Positions 1-12,100 of a stretch of DNA of 64,000 nucleotides are shown here, piece by piece. The DNA is from Cystobasidium ongulense (Eukaryota > Basidiomycota > Cystobasidiomycetes > Cystobasidiales > Cystobasidiaceae), in assembly GCA_022835595.1 (NCBI GenBank), contig BQUP01000003.1, forward strand, positions 564,629 through 628,628, in the 5' to 3' direction. The first letter of the stretch is position 1, and every line of letters starts with the position of its first letter. The notes below the pieces were generated by a model, which did no database searches, had not been told where the DNA came from, and saw nothing but the letters and a program-made list of their open reading frames with translations. The translations under genes and the position numbers were made by a program.

Positions 1-346
1 GCATGAGGGTTCGCTGCGACGAGAGCACCCCTTCGGATGAGGTCTGACATGTCGTGCAGATCATTCTCGGCGACTGTAGAAGAGGTCGAATAACCATTCA
101 GCATTTTGCATTCAGATCATTCATGTCACAGTGCGACTCACTGAACTCATCGGCCTTCACAAGGAGCTTTTCTCTGCCCAGTCCAGCTAGGGGATTTGCC
201 AATTTGGCGTTCTCTTCCATGATTTTACCCAACTTGGGATCATGTGTGGGGTCGTGACCATCGGCAAGTGTCGATGCTTGGTCAAATCTATCATGGTCTT
301 GCGCGACAGAGTTCTTGGCCTCGGCCATGGTAGTGTCCTTGCCCAT
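1..346 (-). CDS. MFS sugar transporter, N-terminal part (cut by window edge)
   Basis: Only the cytosolic N-terminus is present; the membrane segments lie beyond the left edge. Exon 1 is 142-346 (ATG at 344-346) and exon 2 is 1-73, joined across a clean GT-AG intron at 74-141. Spliced, the protein reads NPLAGLGREKLLVKADEF, then IAENDLHDMSDLIRRGALVA. This block (NPLAGL, then an acidic amphipathic helix, then R-[KR]-G-A-L-V-A) is known just before the first membrane helix of many fungal sugar/H+ symporters of the major facilitator superfamily. Family assignment rests on this leader alone, so the substrate is unknown. It is divergent from GCS1 across about 940 bp. Confidence 0.6.
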
Positions 347-1288
347 GGCTGTGAGCGAGCTGTGTCTTGCAGTAGCAGCCTACCAGCACCAGTATATTTG
401 TGGAAGCAAGAACTGGTAAATAGACAGGGTGACAAGCCTGGGAGAGCTCGGGGAAGTTAAGCAAAGGCAAGGAGGGTGGATAAAAGTCACCAGTCTGGGG
501 CAAAGCAGCACCGAAAAAAGCTCTTTGAAAGCACACTGAGCGCTAGTTTTAGAAGCTTCTTGCCGGTTCTCTGGGCGTGGGGGATATCACAGCCGATAAT
601 TCGCAGCGGAGGTGGAGTGGCGTACCTGAGTAGCATGGGCTTGAGCCTTGGCGAACCTTCCGAGAAAGCACTCAGCAGAGTCGGAACGCCGGAACGCCGG
701 AACTGACGTCAATCTCAGATACTAAAAGCTTGTCGTCGTTCTTCGCATCGTGATGATTGGATTGTTAGCATTCACTTATCCCCACTAAATCAAGTTCGGC
801 TTGTCGAGCTTGCATTGTTTGATGACTTTCGGGCCGTCCGTGACTCCGTTAGAGGAGCGATTGGATACGGATAGCAAAGGTCAGTATTGACGTGCGCATT
901 ACCTACACGCCGGCAGCGGTGAGTGAAGCTATATGTCTCTGCTGTATGGACACGCGGCCAAGCACTGCAGACATGGTTCGAGAGGGGCCAGACGCGATGC
1001 TTGACGGAGCTGGTGGTTGCATCTATTCTTGCTTGGACCTGCAACGCGGGCTGGCCACATCGGCGACGCTTCGATGGTCACTCAGATGGGCGAGAGTGGT
1101 ATAGGGCTGAAGGTCGTCCTCCTCTCCTATTGCCCAGTTGCAGCACAAGGAAGAGCACTGCTGCTGCTGCTGTGTATAAGGGCGACCGTCATAGACCGTG
1201 ATCGACAATCTGCAGCAGCACTTCGCTGCATTGAGCTGCACGGCTTGCTTGCTTACATCTGCTTGTCCTTGCCATCTTGCAGAGTAGC
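347..1288. promoter_or_regulatory. Divergent intergenic region between MFS transporter and GCS1
   Basis: No coding frame here looks real. It holds a perfect palindromic ATF/CREB-type site, TGACGTCA, at 704-711, directly preceded by tandem copies of a cggaacgc unit at about 681-701, and a CTG trinucleotide run near 1158-1172. It must contain the promoters of both flanking genes. Function of the sites is inferred from their consensus only. Confidence 0.5.
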
Positions 1289-4200
1289 ATGTCGATAAAG
1301 CGACATGGCAGTCGCAGGCGTGGACACGCGTCTTGGCTTTTCAGCATTGCAGCGGTCCTGCTCGTAGCCGTCCTACAGGTTGTCCTAGTGCAGGCGCACC
1401 CAGACGCAACAACAGAGGCTGCAGACCTCCTAGAAGAGTACACTGCCATCTCGAACTCGTCGTTGAAATGGGTACAGAGACCGAATCTATACTTTGGCAT
1501 GCGCGCTCGCGTGCAAGGAGATTCGCCTCTGTTCGGCATCGCATGGTACGGCACCGCAGACTATAATGGGTACCAAAGTCGGTCAAGCTTCAGCAAAACA
1601 TCCCTGTTTTCTAATACTTGCATACTGACTTGCTCTGTCTCGCGTACAGAAATAAGACATTCCTGTGAGCAGGATGACAAGCTGTCAAGCTACAACTGGA
1701 TCATGCATGATGGGCGAAGTGCAGGAGTGCAGCACATCAACGATGCAGAGAACAATGTCAAATTATCTGTGGAGCTCCTCAAGACTCCAGGAGGTGAAGA
1801 AGGAGGGAATTGGGCTGTTAGGATTTCGGGAGAACCGCTTGATACTTGTTAGTCTCTATGCAAAGACACGTGGTGTCGCTCCGTACTAAAGGCAGTTCGT
1901 TTCCCATGCAGCTCGGCCTTCCCGGATAGCGTTGGTAACCTACTATGGGTTGGAAGGCCTCGGTAGTTTACAGCTAGACAGCGAAGACGATTTCGAAGAG
2001 GTGCACATCGAGACTGCTGGCATTCTCGATGATCAAGTGCTAATAAACGCACTGCCTTTCATATACAGGGCATAGACGGACCTATCGACCTTTCTGGATC
2101 TGTGCCATCTCTTGGGGAATTCAGCATTCGTCAGCTGGAAAGTCAGTCACCGAAAACTATTCGTATTGTCGCAAATCAGCTCTGAGTGAAGCTTTTGACT
2201 CTTCTCTAGCCCATGAAAGTCAGCCGAATCGCCGAGGACGTCACGCAGAGGACTACGGCGATCTTATCGACCACACTAGCCTTGCTGGCATGATCGTTCC
2301 GCCAGGCAATGCGTGGAGAGCAAAGGACCTTATTCTGCAAGACATGGTCAAGGCAGCACAAGAAAAGATCAAGGTCCACGGACAAGACAATCCACCAGAT
2401 CCAGCCATCCTATTCAGTCTTTCGAACGAAGTCAAGACAGGTGCTAACTTTTACGCGTTCCAAAAGACATATGAACAGACCTTTTCTCTCGATATTTTCT
2501 ATGACACAAAAGCCACGCCTGCTGCAAGAGGTATGGATAGCACTGCTTTGACAAGGGGCATTTCTGCATCCGCAGAGGCATATAACGCACGCTTCGAGGA
2601 AACCTTCCACCTGTCAGCGAAAGGGTATTCGGAATCCGAAATTGATTTCGCGAAGGCTCTCACAGCAAGTATGATGGGTGGCATTGGATATTTCTACGGT
2701 CCTTCTATAATAGATCGCAACTTTCGCCATCCATACGATGAGGAGGGTGACGACGACGACGACGAAGGTGCTGGTAGTAGACGGGATCCTAAGCCAGAAT
2801 TGACCGAGCCGTATGAGCTTTATACATCCACGCCTAGTCGCTCTTTCTTCCCAAGGGGTTTTTATTGGTCAGTCCATCCGTCACCTGTTTCTGATCTCGT
2901 GTACTGATGAGTAAATCTCTCCAGGGATGAAGGCTTCCATCTAATGTTGGTTGGTGCATGGGACAATGATCTGAGGTAAGGCAGTCTTAAGTCAAATGTA
3001 AAGACGCGTCGTGCTGAAATCAGTCGTCGTCAGTCTTGAAATATTGAAAAGCTGGACCAATTTAATCGATGAAGACGGTTGGGTCGGCCGAGAGCAGATA
3101 TTAGGGGAAGAAGCCCGGAGCAAGGTACGTCGCGTAAAAAGACTGCTTCACTTGCCGCATTCTTACGTTAGCATCAGGTACCGGAGCAATTCAGAACACA
3201 ATATCCTGCCTATGGCAATCCACCAACGCTCCCCATGGGAGTGACGAGCTTCATTCGACGGTTGAAGTCACGCCCACAGTCCCAAATGACGCCCGAAAAT
3301 CCCTTCGGTTCAGACGACACTCTAGGCAGTCCATCGGAATTGATGGCGTCCTTGTCAAGTACCTCATCACCAAAAGCCCTTTCCGAAGTTTTGCTATCTT
3401 CACCTGTCTTGGCTCGATCTTATTTGAATGAGCTGTATCCCAAATTGAGGAGACATTATTACTGGTTCCGAGAAACTCAGCGCGGTCAGCTCCGAGAATG
3501 GGATCGTAGACCAAGTGGAAGCAGGACGGAGGCATATAGATGGCGTGGTAGATCTGAAGATCATGTGCTGACCAGTGGCTTAGATGACTACCCACGTCCC
3601 AAGCCGCATGAAGGAGAGCTTCACGTGGACTTGATGAGCTGGATGGCATTCTTCACAAGAACAATGAAGGAAATAGCGGAGTATATTGGAGAAACAGAGG
3701 ATGTCAAAGAGTTTGAAAAGATTGATAAAGCTATCTTGACAAATCTGGATGGTGAGCTTCTTCTAGTCCGCAGAGCATAAGGTATCGCCCGGCTGACTCG
3801 TACTGCCAGAATTGCATTGGAGTGAAGATCAGCAGATGTACTGTGACCTTGGCGTGGATGAAGTCGGTATGTGTGAGATCTACGCGGTCACAAGGAGTAT
3901 GCCTATTTACACAAATTTTGCAGAGGAGTCCATACATGTTTGCAACCAGGTAAGATCACTTGATGAATACCATTACCCGCGTACGTTCTCTGACGTACCT
4001 CGTTGCGTCTGCTAGGGTTACATCTCCATATTCCCATTCTTGCTGGGCCTGTTGGAACCAGACTCGCCTAACTTGGGTGCAATACTCAAGGCCGTTCGGG
4101 ATCCAGCACAGCTGTGGACAGATTTCGGATTGCGTAGTCTCAGTAATGATCACCCATTATACGGCTCGGGCGAGGACTACTGGCGAAGTCCTATCTGGAT

Positions 4201-4633
4201 CCCGCTGAACTACCTAGCTCTGCAAAGCCTTTACACAGTGAGTGTCTCTTCTGCAGCTTCCGCCTGTTGTACTGGTTCTGATGGATGCCAACAACAGCGG
4301 TACGCAAGAGAGCCTGGTCCGTACCAGCAACAAGCGGCCGGAATATACGATGAACTTCGGAATAACATCGTAAAGAATGTCTACAAGGAGTTTGTGCGCA
4401 CTGGGTATTCGTGGGAGCAGTACGATGCTGCCACCGGTGAAGGCAAGAGAAGGTAAGTTTAGACCTGATAGCTCAGTTCAGTACAAAGGCTGATTTGCTC
4501 CATTGTCGCTTTCATCAGCCATCCCTTCACTGGAGTGGGTCGTATTCTGACTACCTTGTACTGCATATTAGCTGACGCATCCATATCGCAGTGGACAAGT
4601 CTGGTCACTCTGATAATGGCAGAACAATACTGA
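1289..4633 (+). CDS. GCS1: Mannosyl-oligosaccharide glucosidase (glucosidase I, GH63)
   Basis: Removes the outermost alpha-1,2-linked glucose from Glc3Man9GlcNAc2 on new glycoproteins in the ER lumen. The ATG at 1289 starts a basic tail followed by one signal-anchor helix (WLFSIAAVLLVAVLQVVLV), the type II topology known for this enzyme. The GH63 N-domain hallmark RPNLYFGMRAR follows, then YQKIRHSCEQDDKL across the first intron (1578-1649, donor GTCGGT). The catalytic domain shows DEDGWVGREQILG near 3080 and HYPRTFSDVPR near 3970. The last exons give HPFTGWTSLVTLIMAEQY and a stop at 4631-4633. At least ten short introns. An acidic DDDDDE insert lies near 2745. A 28-bp duplication overlaps the stop. 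It is convergent with the downstream reductase. Confidence 0.93.
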
Positions 4634-4675
4634 AGCTGGCAAGTGCAAAGAACAATACTGAAGCTGGCAAGTGCA
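4621..4675. repeat. 28-bp tandem direct duplication across the GCS1 stop codon
   Basis: The segment at 4621-4647 (beginning agaacaatactgaag) is repeated exactly at 4649-4675, a period of 28 bp. The first copy carries the last GCS1 codons and the stop; the second copy lies in the 3' untranslated region. A shorter gttcaaggt direct repeat follows near 4733-4750. Confidence 0.9.
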
Positions 4676-4841
4676 AATGCAAAAGAATAGACGACAAGGC
4701 ATGAGTAACTTAGCCACCACCTCCGGCTGTTGTTCAAGGTGTTCAAGGTGATGTCTGTGATTGTAGGTTGTCGGTTGCAACAAATGTAGCAGATACCCTC
4801 AAAATTGCATACTACTAAAAAATCGCACATAAACATTTTAT

Positions 4842-6310
4842 CTAAATACCGCGTCCACCGGTGACCTATTGATGGAAGCGAGTCAGTGGATATGATGCTT
4901 TCAATGCGATTCCAAGCTTACCTCAAGGGTGTGTCCGGAGATATATGCTGCCAGAGGTGATGCAAGGAACAGCATGGCTCGTGCGGCCTCATCAGCAGTT
5001 CCAGGTCGACGCAGTGGGATATCAGGGACTGTGATCGGTAACCTTAGCTGACTGTTGACCTAAGTACAAGGCTGAAGACCTACCACTCTTGACGCCAGCT
5101 CCGCCCTGTGAACCTGGGGCTTGAGGAATCCCCAAGGGTACCTCTTTGCCGTTGATGACGATCTTCTCGCCAGATTCCTGGGAAGACGTACTTGTAAGTA
5201 AAGCCTCTTGCAAAGGTTAGACCGAAAGAAATACCTTGGCGGCTGTCAACCTCGTTAGAATGAAGCCGTCTAAGATGGAAATTATATCGAGTCAGATTCA
5301 GCGAAATAAAGTGAGGCACACCGCTACTTACAAGCAACGGTGTTGGCTCGAACGCCGAATGGACCCTAGTATAGACGTTAAGTGCATATTTGCTGGGTGT
5401 CATGCGGGACCAGAGCAGCTTACCCATTCCTTGCAGATTGTCTTTGTGAGGCCTACAACACCAGCTTTTGCCACAGCGTAGTTGACTTGTCCAACATTGC
5501 CATGTAGACCGGTTGTGGAAGAAACATTGATGATGCTTCTATTTTCTCGCTTGGATTCCTCCTTGATTCGCATATACGGTGAAGCTTCGCGCACGATACG
5601 GAAGGGTGCAACGTTGTGGCACTCGAGGATGGCACGGAAGGTCTCATCGTCCGTGGTGTGGATCATCTACGGAATACTATGTCAATATGGATAAAGGAAC
5701 TGTACTCCTGATTTGAGGTCGCACCTTGTCATTGGTGAAGCCAGCATTGTTCACAATGTGATTAATCTTGCCGTATTTCCTAAAAACTCATTGGTCAACT
5801 CGAGGCTAACTTGTTCCGTGCACCACACCCACTTGACTGTGCCGTCAATAAGCTTCTTTGCAAAAGCGTCGTCCATCACTGTATATAAAGAGTGAGTACG
5901 TCAAACTGACACCTTGCGGACATTCATAGTCAAGCTTACCATTGCCCTGAATGGCGAAAGCTTCACCTCCGGCAGCCTTGATCTCTTCAACAACAGCTTG
6001 TGCCTTCTCTGAAAAATGCATGAACTAACATTACTTTGCGGTATACGTTTAGTGCGCGGTGCAAGACCTACTCTCGTCCAAGTCGCTCACAATCACCTTC
6101 GCACCCTCTCGTGCGAACTGAAGGGCAGCTTCTTTACCAATACCCTGCGCAGCACCTAGTGAGTCCGGATATGCGGTCAGCTCTGCCTGCTTTGGATGTC
6201 AATCCGACTGCCTGCTACTCACCGGTTATGATGGCGACCTCACCCGCAAGCAGGCCCTTGGGGTAGTTGCCGGAGACATGCGCGCCGATTTGCTTCAAGC
6301 GGTCTGCCAT
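4842..6310 (-). CDS. FabG-like 3-oxoacyl reductase (SDR) with PTS2-like N-terminus
   Basis: A classical short-chain dehydrogenase that reduces or oxidises a 3-keto/3-hydroxyacyl group with NAD(P)(H). The ATG at 6308-6310 gives [20 protein letters not shown], then VAIITG (Rossmann start), [18 protein letters not shown], the catalytic YAVAK and the C-terminal SGHTLEVTGGRGI with a stop at 4842-4844. The gene is split by about seven short introns. Residues 4-12 (RLKQIGAHV) match the peroxisomal PTS2 pattern R-L-x5-H-[LAV], so peroxisomal import is plausible; the last position is V rather than the usual L or A. It is divergent, with 283 bp between start codons, from an enoyl-CoA hydratase ending in SKL, which supports a role in peroxisomal beta-oxidation. 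A mitochondrial or cytosolic role cannot be excluded. Confidence 0.85.
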
Positions 6311-6593
6311 TGTTACAAGCTGTGAATAGGTGGAGTACGAAACTGCTTTGTTTTAATGGCGTCAGAAGAGGAGAGCTGTCAGATCTATAGAGATTTTGAG
6401 GAAGAAGGAACAGTTACTGGTAAAACACCGGCGAGGCCAGCGCCGGGCTTGCCGAAGCGTGATCGATACATGCGCGTCCCACTCCCTGCCGTGTTCCATA
6501 AACTGAGGAAGCTTGATGTTAGGTGCACTGTGATAGCATCTGTAGCTGTACTTTGAGCCCATACGACTTGAGCTGCGGAACAATTCGACCAAC
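6311..6593. promoter_or_regulatory. Bidirectional promoter, FabG-like reductase / enoyl-CoA hydratase
   Basis: The 283 bp between two divergent start codons must hold both promoters and both 5' untranslated regions. Both products are fatty-acyl enzymes with peroxisomal targeting features, so co-regulation is a reasonable inference. No specific factor site was identified with confidence. Confidence 0.5.
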
Positions 6594-7787
6594 ATGGCCC
6601 CGCCCCAGTTCTCCACACCTATCCCTCATATCCCGGATGAGATCGTCAAAGTCACTTTCCCCATGGAGCACGTCGTGCACGTTGCCATGAACAGACCAAA
6701 GCAATACAATGCCATGAACCAGGTCCTTGAAAAGACTATGAATGAAGTTTTCGACTGGTTCGAAGCCGAGCCTACGCTCTTTGTCGCTATTCTCGGCAGC
6801 ACAATAACCAGGGCTTGGTGTGCAGGACAGGATCTTAAAGAGATGGTACGTCTAGCTTGCAACTTGGATGCACGCTGAAACGTTCCTAACATTGTTGTTG
6901 AACAGGCGGAGCGCAGGGTAACCCATCCAAGTGCCCGTATACAAAAAGGCAAGAACAGCTTTGGGGGCATCAGTACCCGCGTCACTCGGTAAGGGTTCAC
7001 TTGCACTTGCAAAACATATACCATCTAAGAGCATGTACTAATAAGAACTTACGTTCAGGAAACCAATCATTGGTGCCGTCAATGGCTTCGCTATGGGTGG
7101 AGGCGCGGAGATGTTAGTCAATCTGGATCTGGCAGTTGCTGGCCAGAGCGCCACATTGGGATTTCCAGAAGCCAAGAGAGGTGTCACAGTCGGAGCAGGG
7201 GGTATTCCTCGGCTAGTTAGGCTTGTCGGTCACATTAGAGGTAAGCCCGGGACGCGCTGTTCAGATAGTCGCGTGGTTGACCAATATCGAATGCAATAAC
7301 CCTTTGCATCGACTAGCTACCGAGCTTCTGCTGACAGGACGAAATATTCCTGCTCAAGAAGCTCTACAACTTGGACTCGTCAATGCGGTAGTACCTGATG
7401 ATCAAGTCGAAGCAAAGGCGCTCAGCTTAGCCAAAGCCATCGCTGCCAACAGTCCAGATTCCATCATTGTCTTGATGCATGGTAAGTAGCAGTCAGCAGG
7501 ATCGAATAGATCCTTGGCATAAGCTATTTACTAAAGTTGTATTGATGTTCTTGTTTGCCTCTTCTAGGTATACGACTTACGCACGAAATGGGTTCTGTAC
7601 AGCGAGCCTTTGCGCTGAACGAATCCTCCGCCGAGTTTAGGAAACTATGGGAGGGCGAAAACTTGCAGATTGGGTAAGTATCAAGAGCCGCATTCAGTAT
7701 TAAGCTAATTAATGTGTCTACTCGTTAAACAGGCTGAAAGCTTTCCAGGCTCGACAGACACCGCAATGGAAGCCGAGCAAGCTGTAA
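6594..7787 (+). CDS. Peroxisomal enoyl-CoA hydratase/isomerase (PTS1 SKL)
   Basis: Crotonase-fold enzyme that hydrates (or isomerises) trans-enoyl-CoA. The ATG at 6594 sits in a good context (aacATGg). Landmarks: MNRPKQYNAMN (crotonase N-terminal motif), WCAGQDLKEM (first oxyanion-hole loop), IGAVNGFAMGGGAEM (second oxyanion-hole loop with the GGG stretch), TLGFPEAKRGVTVGAGG, and ELLLTGRNIPAQEALQLGLV. About five short introns; the last exon, joined at about 7733, ends TPQWKPSKL and TAA at 7785-7787. The terminal SKL is the canonical peroxisomal PTS1, seen only when the final intron (GTAAGT...ACAG) is spliced. Substrate range is not determinable from sequence. Its divergent neighbour is a 3-oxoacyl reductase. 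Confidence 0.9.
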
Positions 7788-7956
7788 AGGGCCGTTTATT
7801 GGGAGGAGAGGGTAGTCTCTTAGTCTGCAACAACATGTACCTGTTTTATGGAGCTTTGAGTCAGAATGGCCTGACGGTTTACTTTGAGAGACAGTAGAGA
7901 CGTCCAATTCATCTCGATGCTCTTCCTTGCCCCGATCACCCTCGCAAATAGCCACC

Positions 7957-9001
7957 ATGCAGGCATCGACTTCAAAAGCTGTACACCTTCTAGCACGTAC
8001 AGTCGCTGCTCCGAAGATCCTACCGCCATGCGCCTGCAGTGCACTCAAGCTCTTACGCCAGTCAGAGGTTGCTGCAGGCATTCGCAGCCTGTCTACGCAA
8101 AGTTCAGCGCCGACATCCGAGAGTAGGGCAAGACCACCGTACAGAGGCCGCTCGCAGGCGGAAAAGCTGGCAAGTCGAGAACAATGGACCACTGTAATCC
8201 TCGAAGGCCTCTGTCCCTGGGTCACCCCCAACGATGTCCGGCGATTGATTGCGCAAAGACTCGGCCATGCGCGTGATGTTAAAGAAGGTGCGACTCTCGC
8301 CCATCATTAAACACACTGATTGTACCGGAGGCTCACGCTCTCTTTTTCCTTCAGTTGTACTCCTACCTACTTCGGTTCTAAGACCTTCCGGTACAGCAAT
8401 CGTCGAGTTTCTTTGGGCTGTAAATGCGAAGACGGCCGTGGACAAGCTTCGAGGCAAGACGAGCCCTGGCATCGTTGATAACTTACTAGATTGCCGCCTA
8501 GTAGACATCTCTAAGAAGCCTTATCCTTCACTTCTTGAACATCGACTACCTTTAGCTTCTCGCGCTGCCGTGAATCATGTTTACGACCAGGGACCTCCCA
8601 ATCTCAAACGCGGCTTAAACTTTAGCGGTCGAGCTGTTCGCTTGTCTGGATTCCCTGCTACTGTCCATCCATTCACTGTGATGGACAGACTCAGTAGGGA
8701 AGGATTCTATCCTGTCAAAGGACCTGCTACGAGCGAAGGCTGGTCAGCCATGGACGACATTGTGCAGCTTAAAACGTAAGTCTAACAGGATGTGAGTATA
8801 TTATGTGAGCAGGCTGCTGACCTGTGACAAATCCACCTCAGCTGGCGCGCTGAAAAAGATCACAAACAATTTGTGAATTACCTGGTACGGTTGCCTAGCA
8901 TAGCAGAAGCACACCGGCTTGCTGCTTCGTGGAACGCCACATGGCCAAAGTATTCCATGATGAACGGAGAGGTGCGGATTAATGCGGAAGTCGTGTGGTA
9001 G
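7957..9001 (+). CDS. Probable mitochondrial RRM-like RNA-binding protein
   Basis: Three exons (7957-8287, 8355-8775, 8842-9001) encode 303 residues. The start is chosen by its strong context (gccaccATGc). The N-terminus (MQASTSKAVHLLARTVAAPK and on to RSLSTQ) is basic, Ser/Ala-rich and free of acids, as in a mitochondrial presequence. Two weak RRM-like units follow: WTTVILEGLCPWVTPNDVRR with a later TAIVEFLWAVNAKTAV, and RAVRLSGFPATVHPFTVMDR. I do not recognise a characterised orthologue. A part in mitochondrial RNA handling or translation is inference from these two features. It lies tail to tail with no gene, 186 bp before UFD2 on the same strand. Confidence 0.7.
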
Positions 9002-9186
9002 CTTCTAGTCGCAATTTGAGATAGAGCCGAGTAAGCCTAGCAAGGGTGCGCCTGCCACTGCGTCTGTAATGCATGTAACTCGTTCGGTCGCTTCGATCGA
9101 CCCATCCGCCCTACTTGCATCAGCTTTCAAAGGCTCTCTTCTCAGCGACACCGACACAGCAGTGGCATTGCGCGGGCTCACTAACA

Positions 9187-12100
9187 ATGTCCGATAACGC
9201 GAATGATGCTGACCAAGTGAGTCAAGCCCGGATAGTTGAGATTCCTACTGACTTGACACTCGAACCTGCATCCATCAGATCCGATTGAAGCGACTGGAAC
9301 GCTTACAAGCAGCACAGGCGGCGGAATCCGAGAGCGCCAATCATTCCACCTCAAACTCGCCGGTTGCTAGTACTAGTACTGCGTCCGCCGCTCCTGTGCG
9401 AGCTTCTTCGCGCCCATCAGTGCCAAGCGCTGCGTCGCCAGTCCATGGCGCTGCTGCGTCGCCTGCGTTAGGCAAAAAGGCCCCCTCCATTATAGCCGCC
9501 AGCAGGTCTAGCACCCCACTGGCCAAGTCCTCTGCTCCATCGACTCCTCAATCAAGAGCCTCGCCTATTCCTACCAATAAACCGCAGCCATCCTCTGCAT
9601 CGTCATCAGCTGCCGCGCATTTAAGCATACCGTATCCACAATGGCTATCTGGTACCATTTCCCGTATTCTGCAAGTCACACTTTCGCAATCCCGAGCCGA
9701 GTCCAGCAACTGGTCGACTACATATCTGTATACACTACATGATGAGTTAATGGAAGAAGCTGGTGGTGGCGCCGAAGCAGAAGGCACCTTGCGTTTTGAT
9801 GAAGATAACCTTGAAAGAGCAATCGTAGCGCGATTGTCACTAGATCCGGCAGAAATGGTAGACGACGAAGAAGCTGAGAAAAATCCTGTCGCCTTAACCG
9901 TGTTGGCAGGACTTCCAGCGGACATGACAAATCTGGAATATCTAGTAGGGTGCTGGCGGAGATGGCATACCGAGCGTACGCGCTTTGGCAACCCCAGACA
10001 AGCGGATCCAGAGGTTCTCAAACGCAGTCAATCGTTAGATTACATAAAGCAAAAGCTGCTGGAAGGGATAGGTCTTCAGCTACAAGAGCCAGAGCTATTC
10101 CCTCAGCCAAGCGGGTGAGTCTGACTTGAGCGTCCAGCTTGCACCAAACAGAGGTCTGAGTCCACCGTTTTTTAGGAAAACCCTTGGAGGCGAAGAGCTA
10201 GTGCCGCCGCTACTCCAGCTACCTCGATTCCCTTGTACACCGGCACTTTCGCTGGACGAACAGCAGGTTATCACTTTGCTTACTGAACTAGCAACCGCAT
10301 ACTCGACTACTGGATCGCCTGAGGATGTGGTGGACATTATAGGGGCGCCGGTCGTGCAGAAGGTCATTGACAAGCTCGGAGCTAAATCAAGTAGCATACA
10401 AGCGATGCTGGCAGCCATCAATGGTGCAAATGCTGGAGCAGCTTCGGCTGTGATGGATCTTACGGGTTCTGACTGGAGAGCGGTTGTCAGGGTGATCAGT
10501 GATGTAACTGAAGTCAAGTCTTTGGGCGCTATGGTATGCATGCTTGGCTTTTGCTATTGTCACTAGGCTTATTTGTGACATGCATTACAGTTCACGGATA
10601 TGCCGAACTGGTCCCCTAAAGAGGCTACACCTAGTACCATCGAGATTGAATCGTTACTCGGGCCTGCAATGCGCCTGAGCTGCTTCTTCGATGCTTTTGT
10701 AAGCAAGCCTATGGTTGAGACATAGAGAATGCCTGATCTGACTGCCTCCTATTCAAGCCGTCTGTGGCGAAAGAATACTTCGGTCAGCCCTCAACATTAT
10801 CGAAAGAAGTCGCCGAAGCATCTTCAAACTCTTTGAGGAGCTCACTCGGATCGCTTCAAGGTTTGTTGTTCAGCATTTTCAACAATATCGTTCGGTCAGG
10901 AGCGAAGCATCGCGAAGCTGTCTTGGCATTGTTCGCTCACGTTATCAAGCTGAATATGAAGCGCGACGGTATGCAAGTTGACCCTCGAACAGTCTCAAGC
11001 GACGGTTTTATGATCAACACATTTAGCGTGCTCATGGACTTCAGTGCCCCATTCATGGACGCTAGCTATTCCAAGATAGACAAGATCGACCCGGAGTACT
11101 TTAGGAAGTCGGCACGACTGAACATTGAGGATGTGACGAAAATCAACGCAACAGGCGAGGAAGCCAAAGAATACTATCATGGGTATCAGGTCCCTTCAAA
11201 TGGTGAGCTGTCATCCTGACACTGCAATAGCACATATGTTTAGCCTCGACTGACTGCCCGGTCTTTCAGTCTCGCCGCCCAACTTCATCTCCGAGGTTTT
11301 TTTCTTGGCGACATCATTCATGCACTACGGCCTTTATCCAGTGTTTAGCAAGCATGAACAGCTCTATAGACACTTGAGATACATGCGAGAGGATCTTCAG
11401 GAAGCGGAAAACAATCGCCAATTTGACGGCACGCCACAAGAGGCGGCATTCCAACAGCAAGTAGAGCGTTTGAAAGCCAGCACGGACGGCTATCACTCTC
11501 GTGTGTATGCTGCGGAAGTGCAGCTCCTCGATCCGGGCTTCATTGCGAAAACTTCAACTTTTTGCAGCTTCGTCATGTCGTGGCTCGTGAGACTTGTCGA
11601 CCCGAAGGGCAAGCACCCTGTACAAGAAATCTCGCTGTCTGATCTCCCTGAAAGCACTCCGGTCGCCTTTAAAATGCTCCCAGAGTACTTCATTGAGGAT
11701 GTAACAGAATTCTACTTCTTCGTTTCTAGGTAAGTGCCAAACCAAAGGATAGGTTGATGTACTTAGCTAATTCTAGCTCGTTCCCAGATACGCACCGCAA
11801 ACTATGATAGACATGCAAAAGGATCAGCTTCTGGTATTCATTGTCGTTTTCCTGTTCACACCATATGTCAAGAACCCTTACCTCAAAGGCAAATTTGTCG
11901 AAATTCTCTACCGCAATACTCGCTCGTGGGGACCACGCTTTCCCCGTGGTACACTTGGTGACACCCTCAATTATCATCCCCTCGCTCTCAAAGGTCTCTT
12001 ACCTGCGTTAATGCGTATATATTGCGAGATAGAGTTCACTGGTCAACATAACCAATTCTATGAAAAGTTCGAAGTGCGCCATCAAATCGCGAAGATTCTG

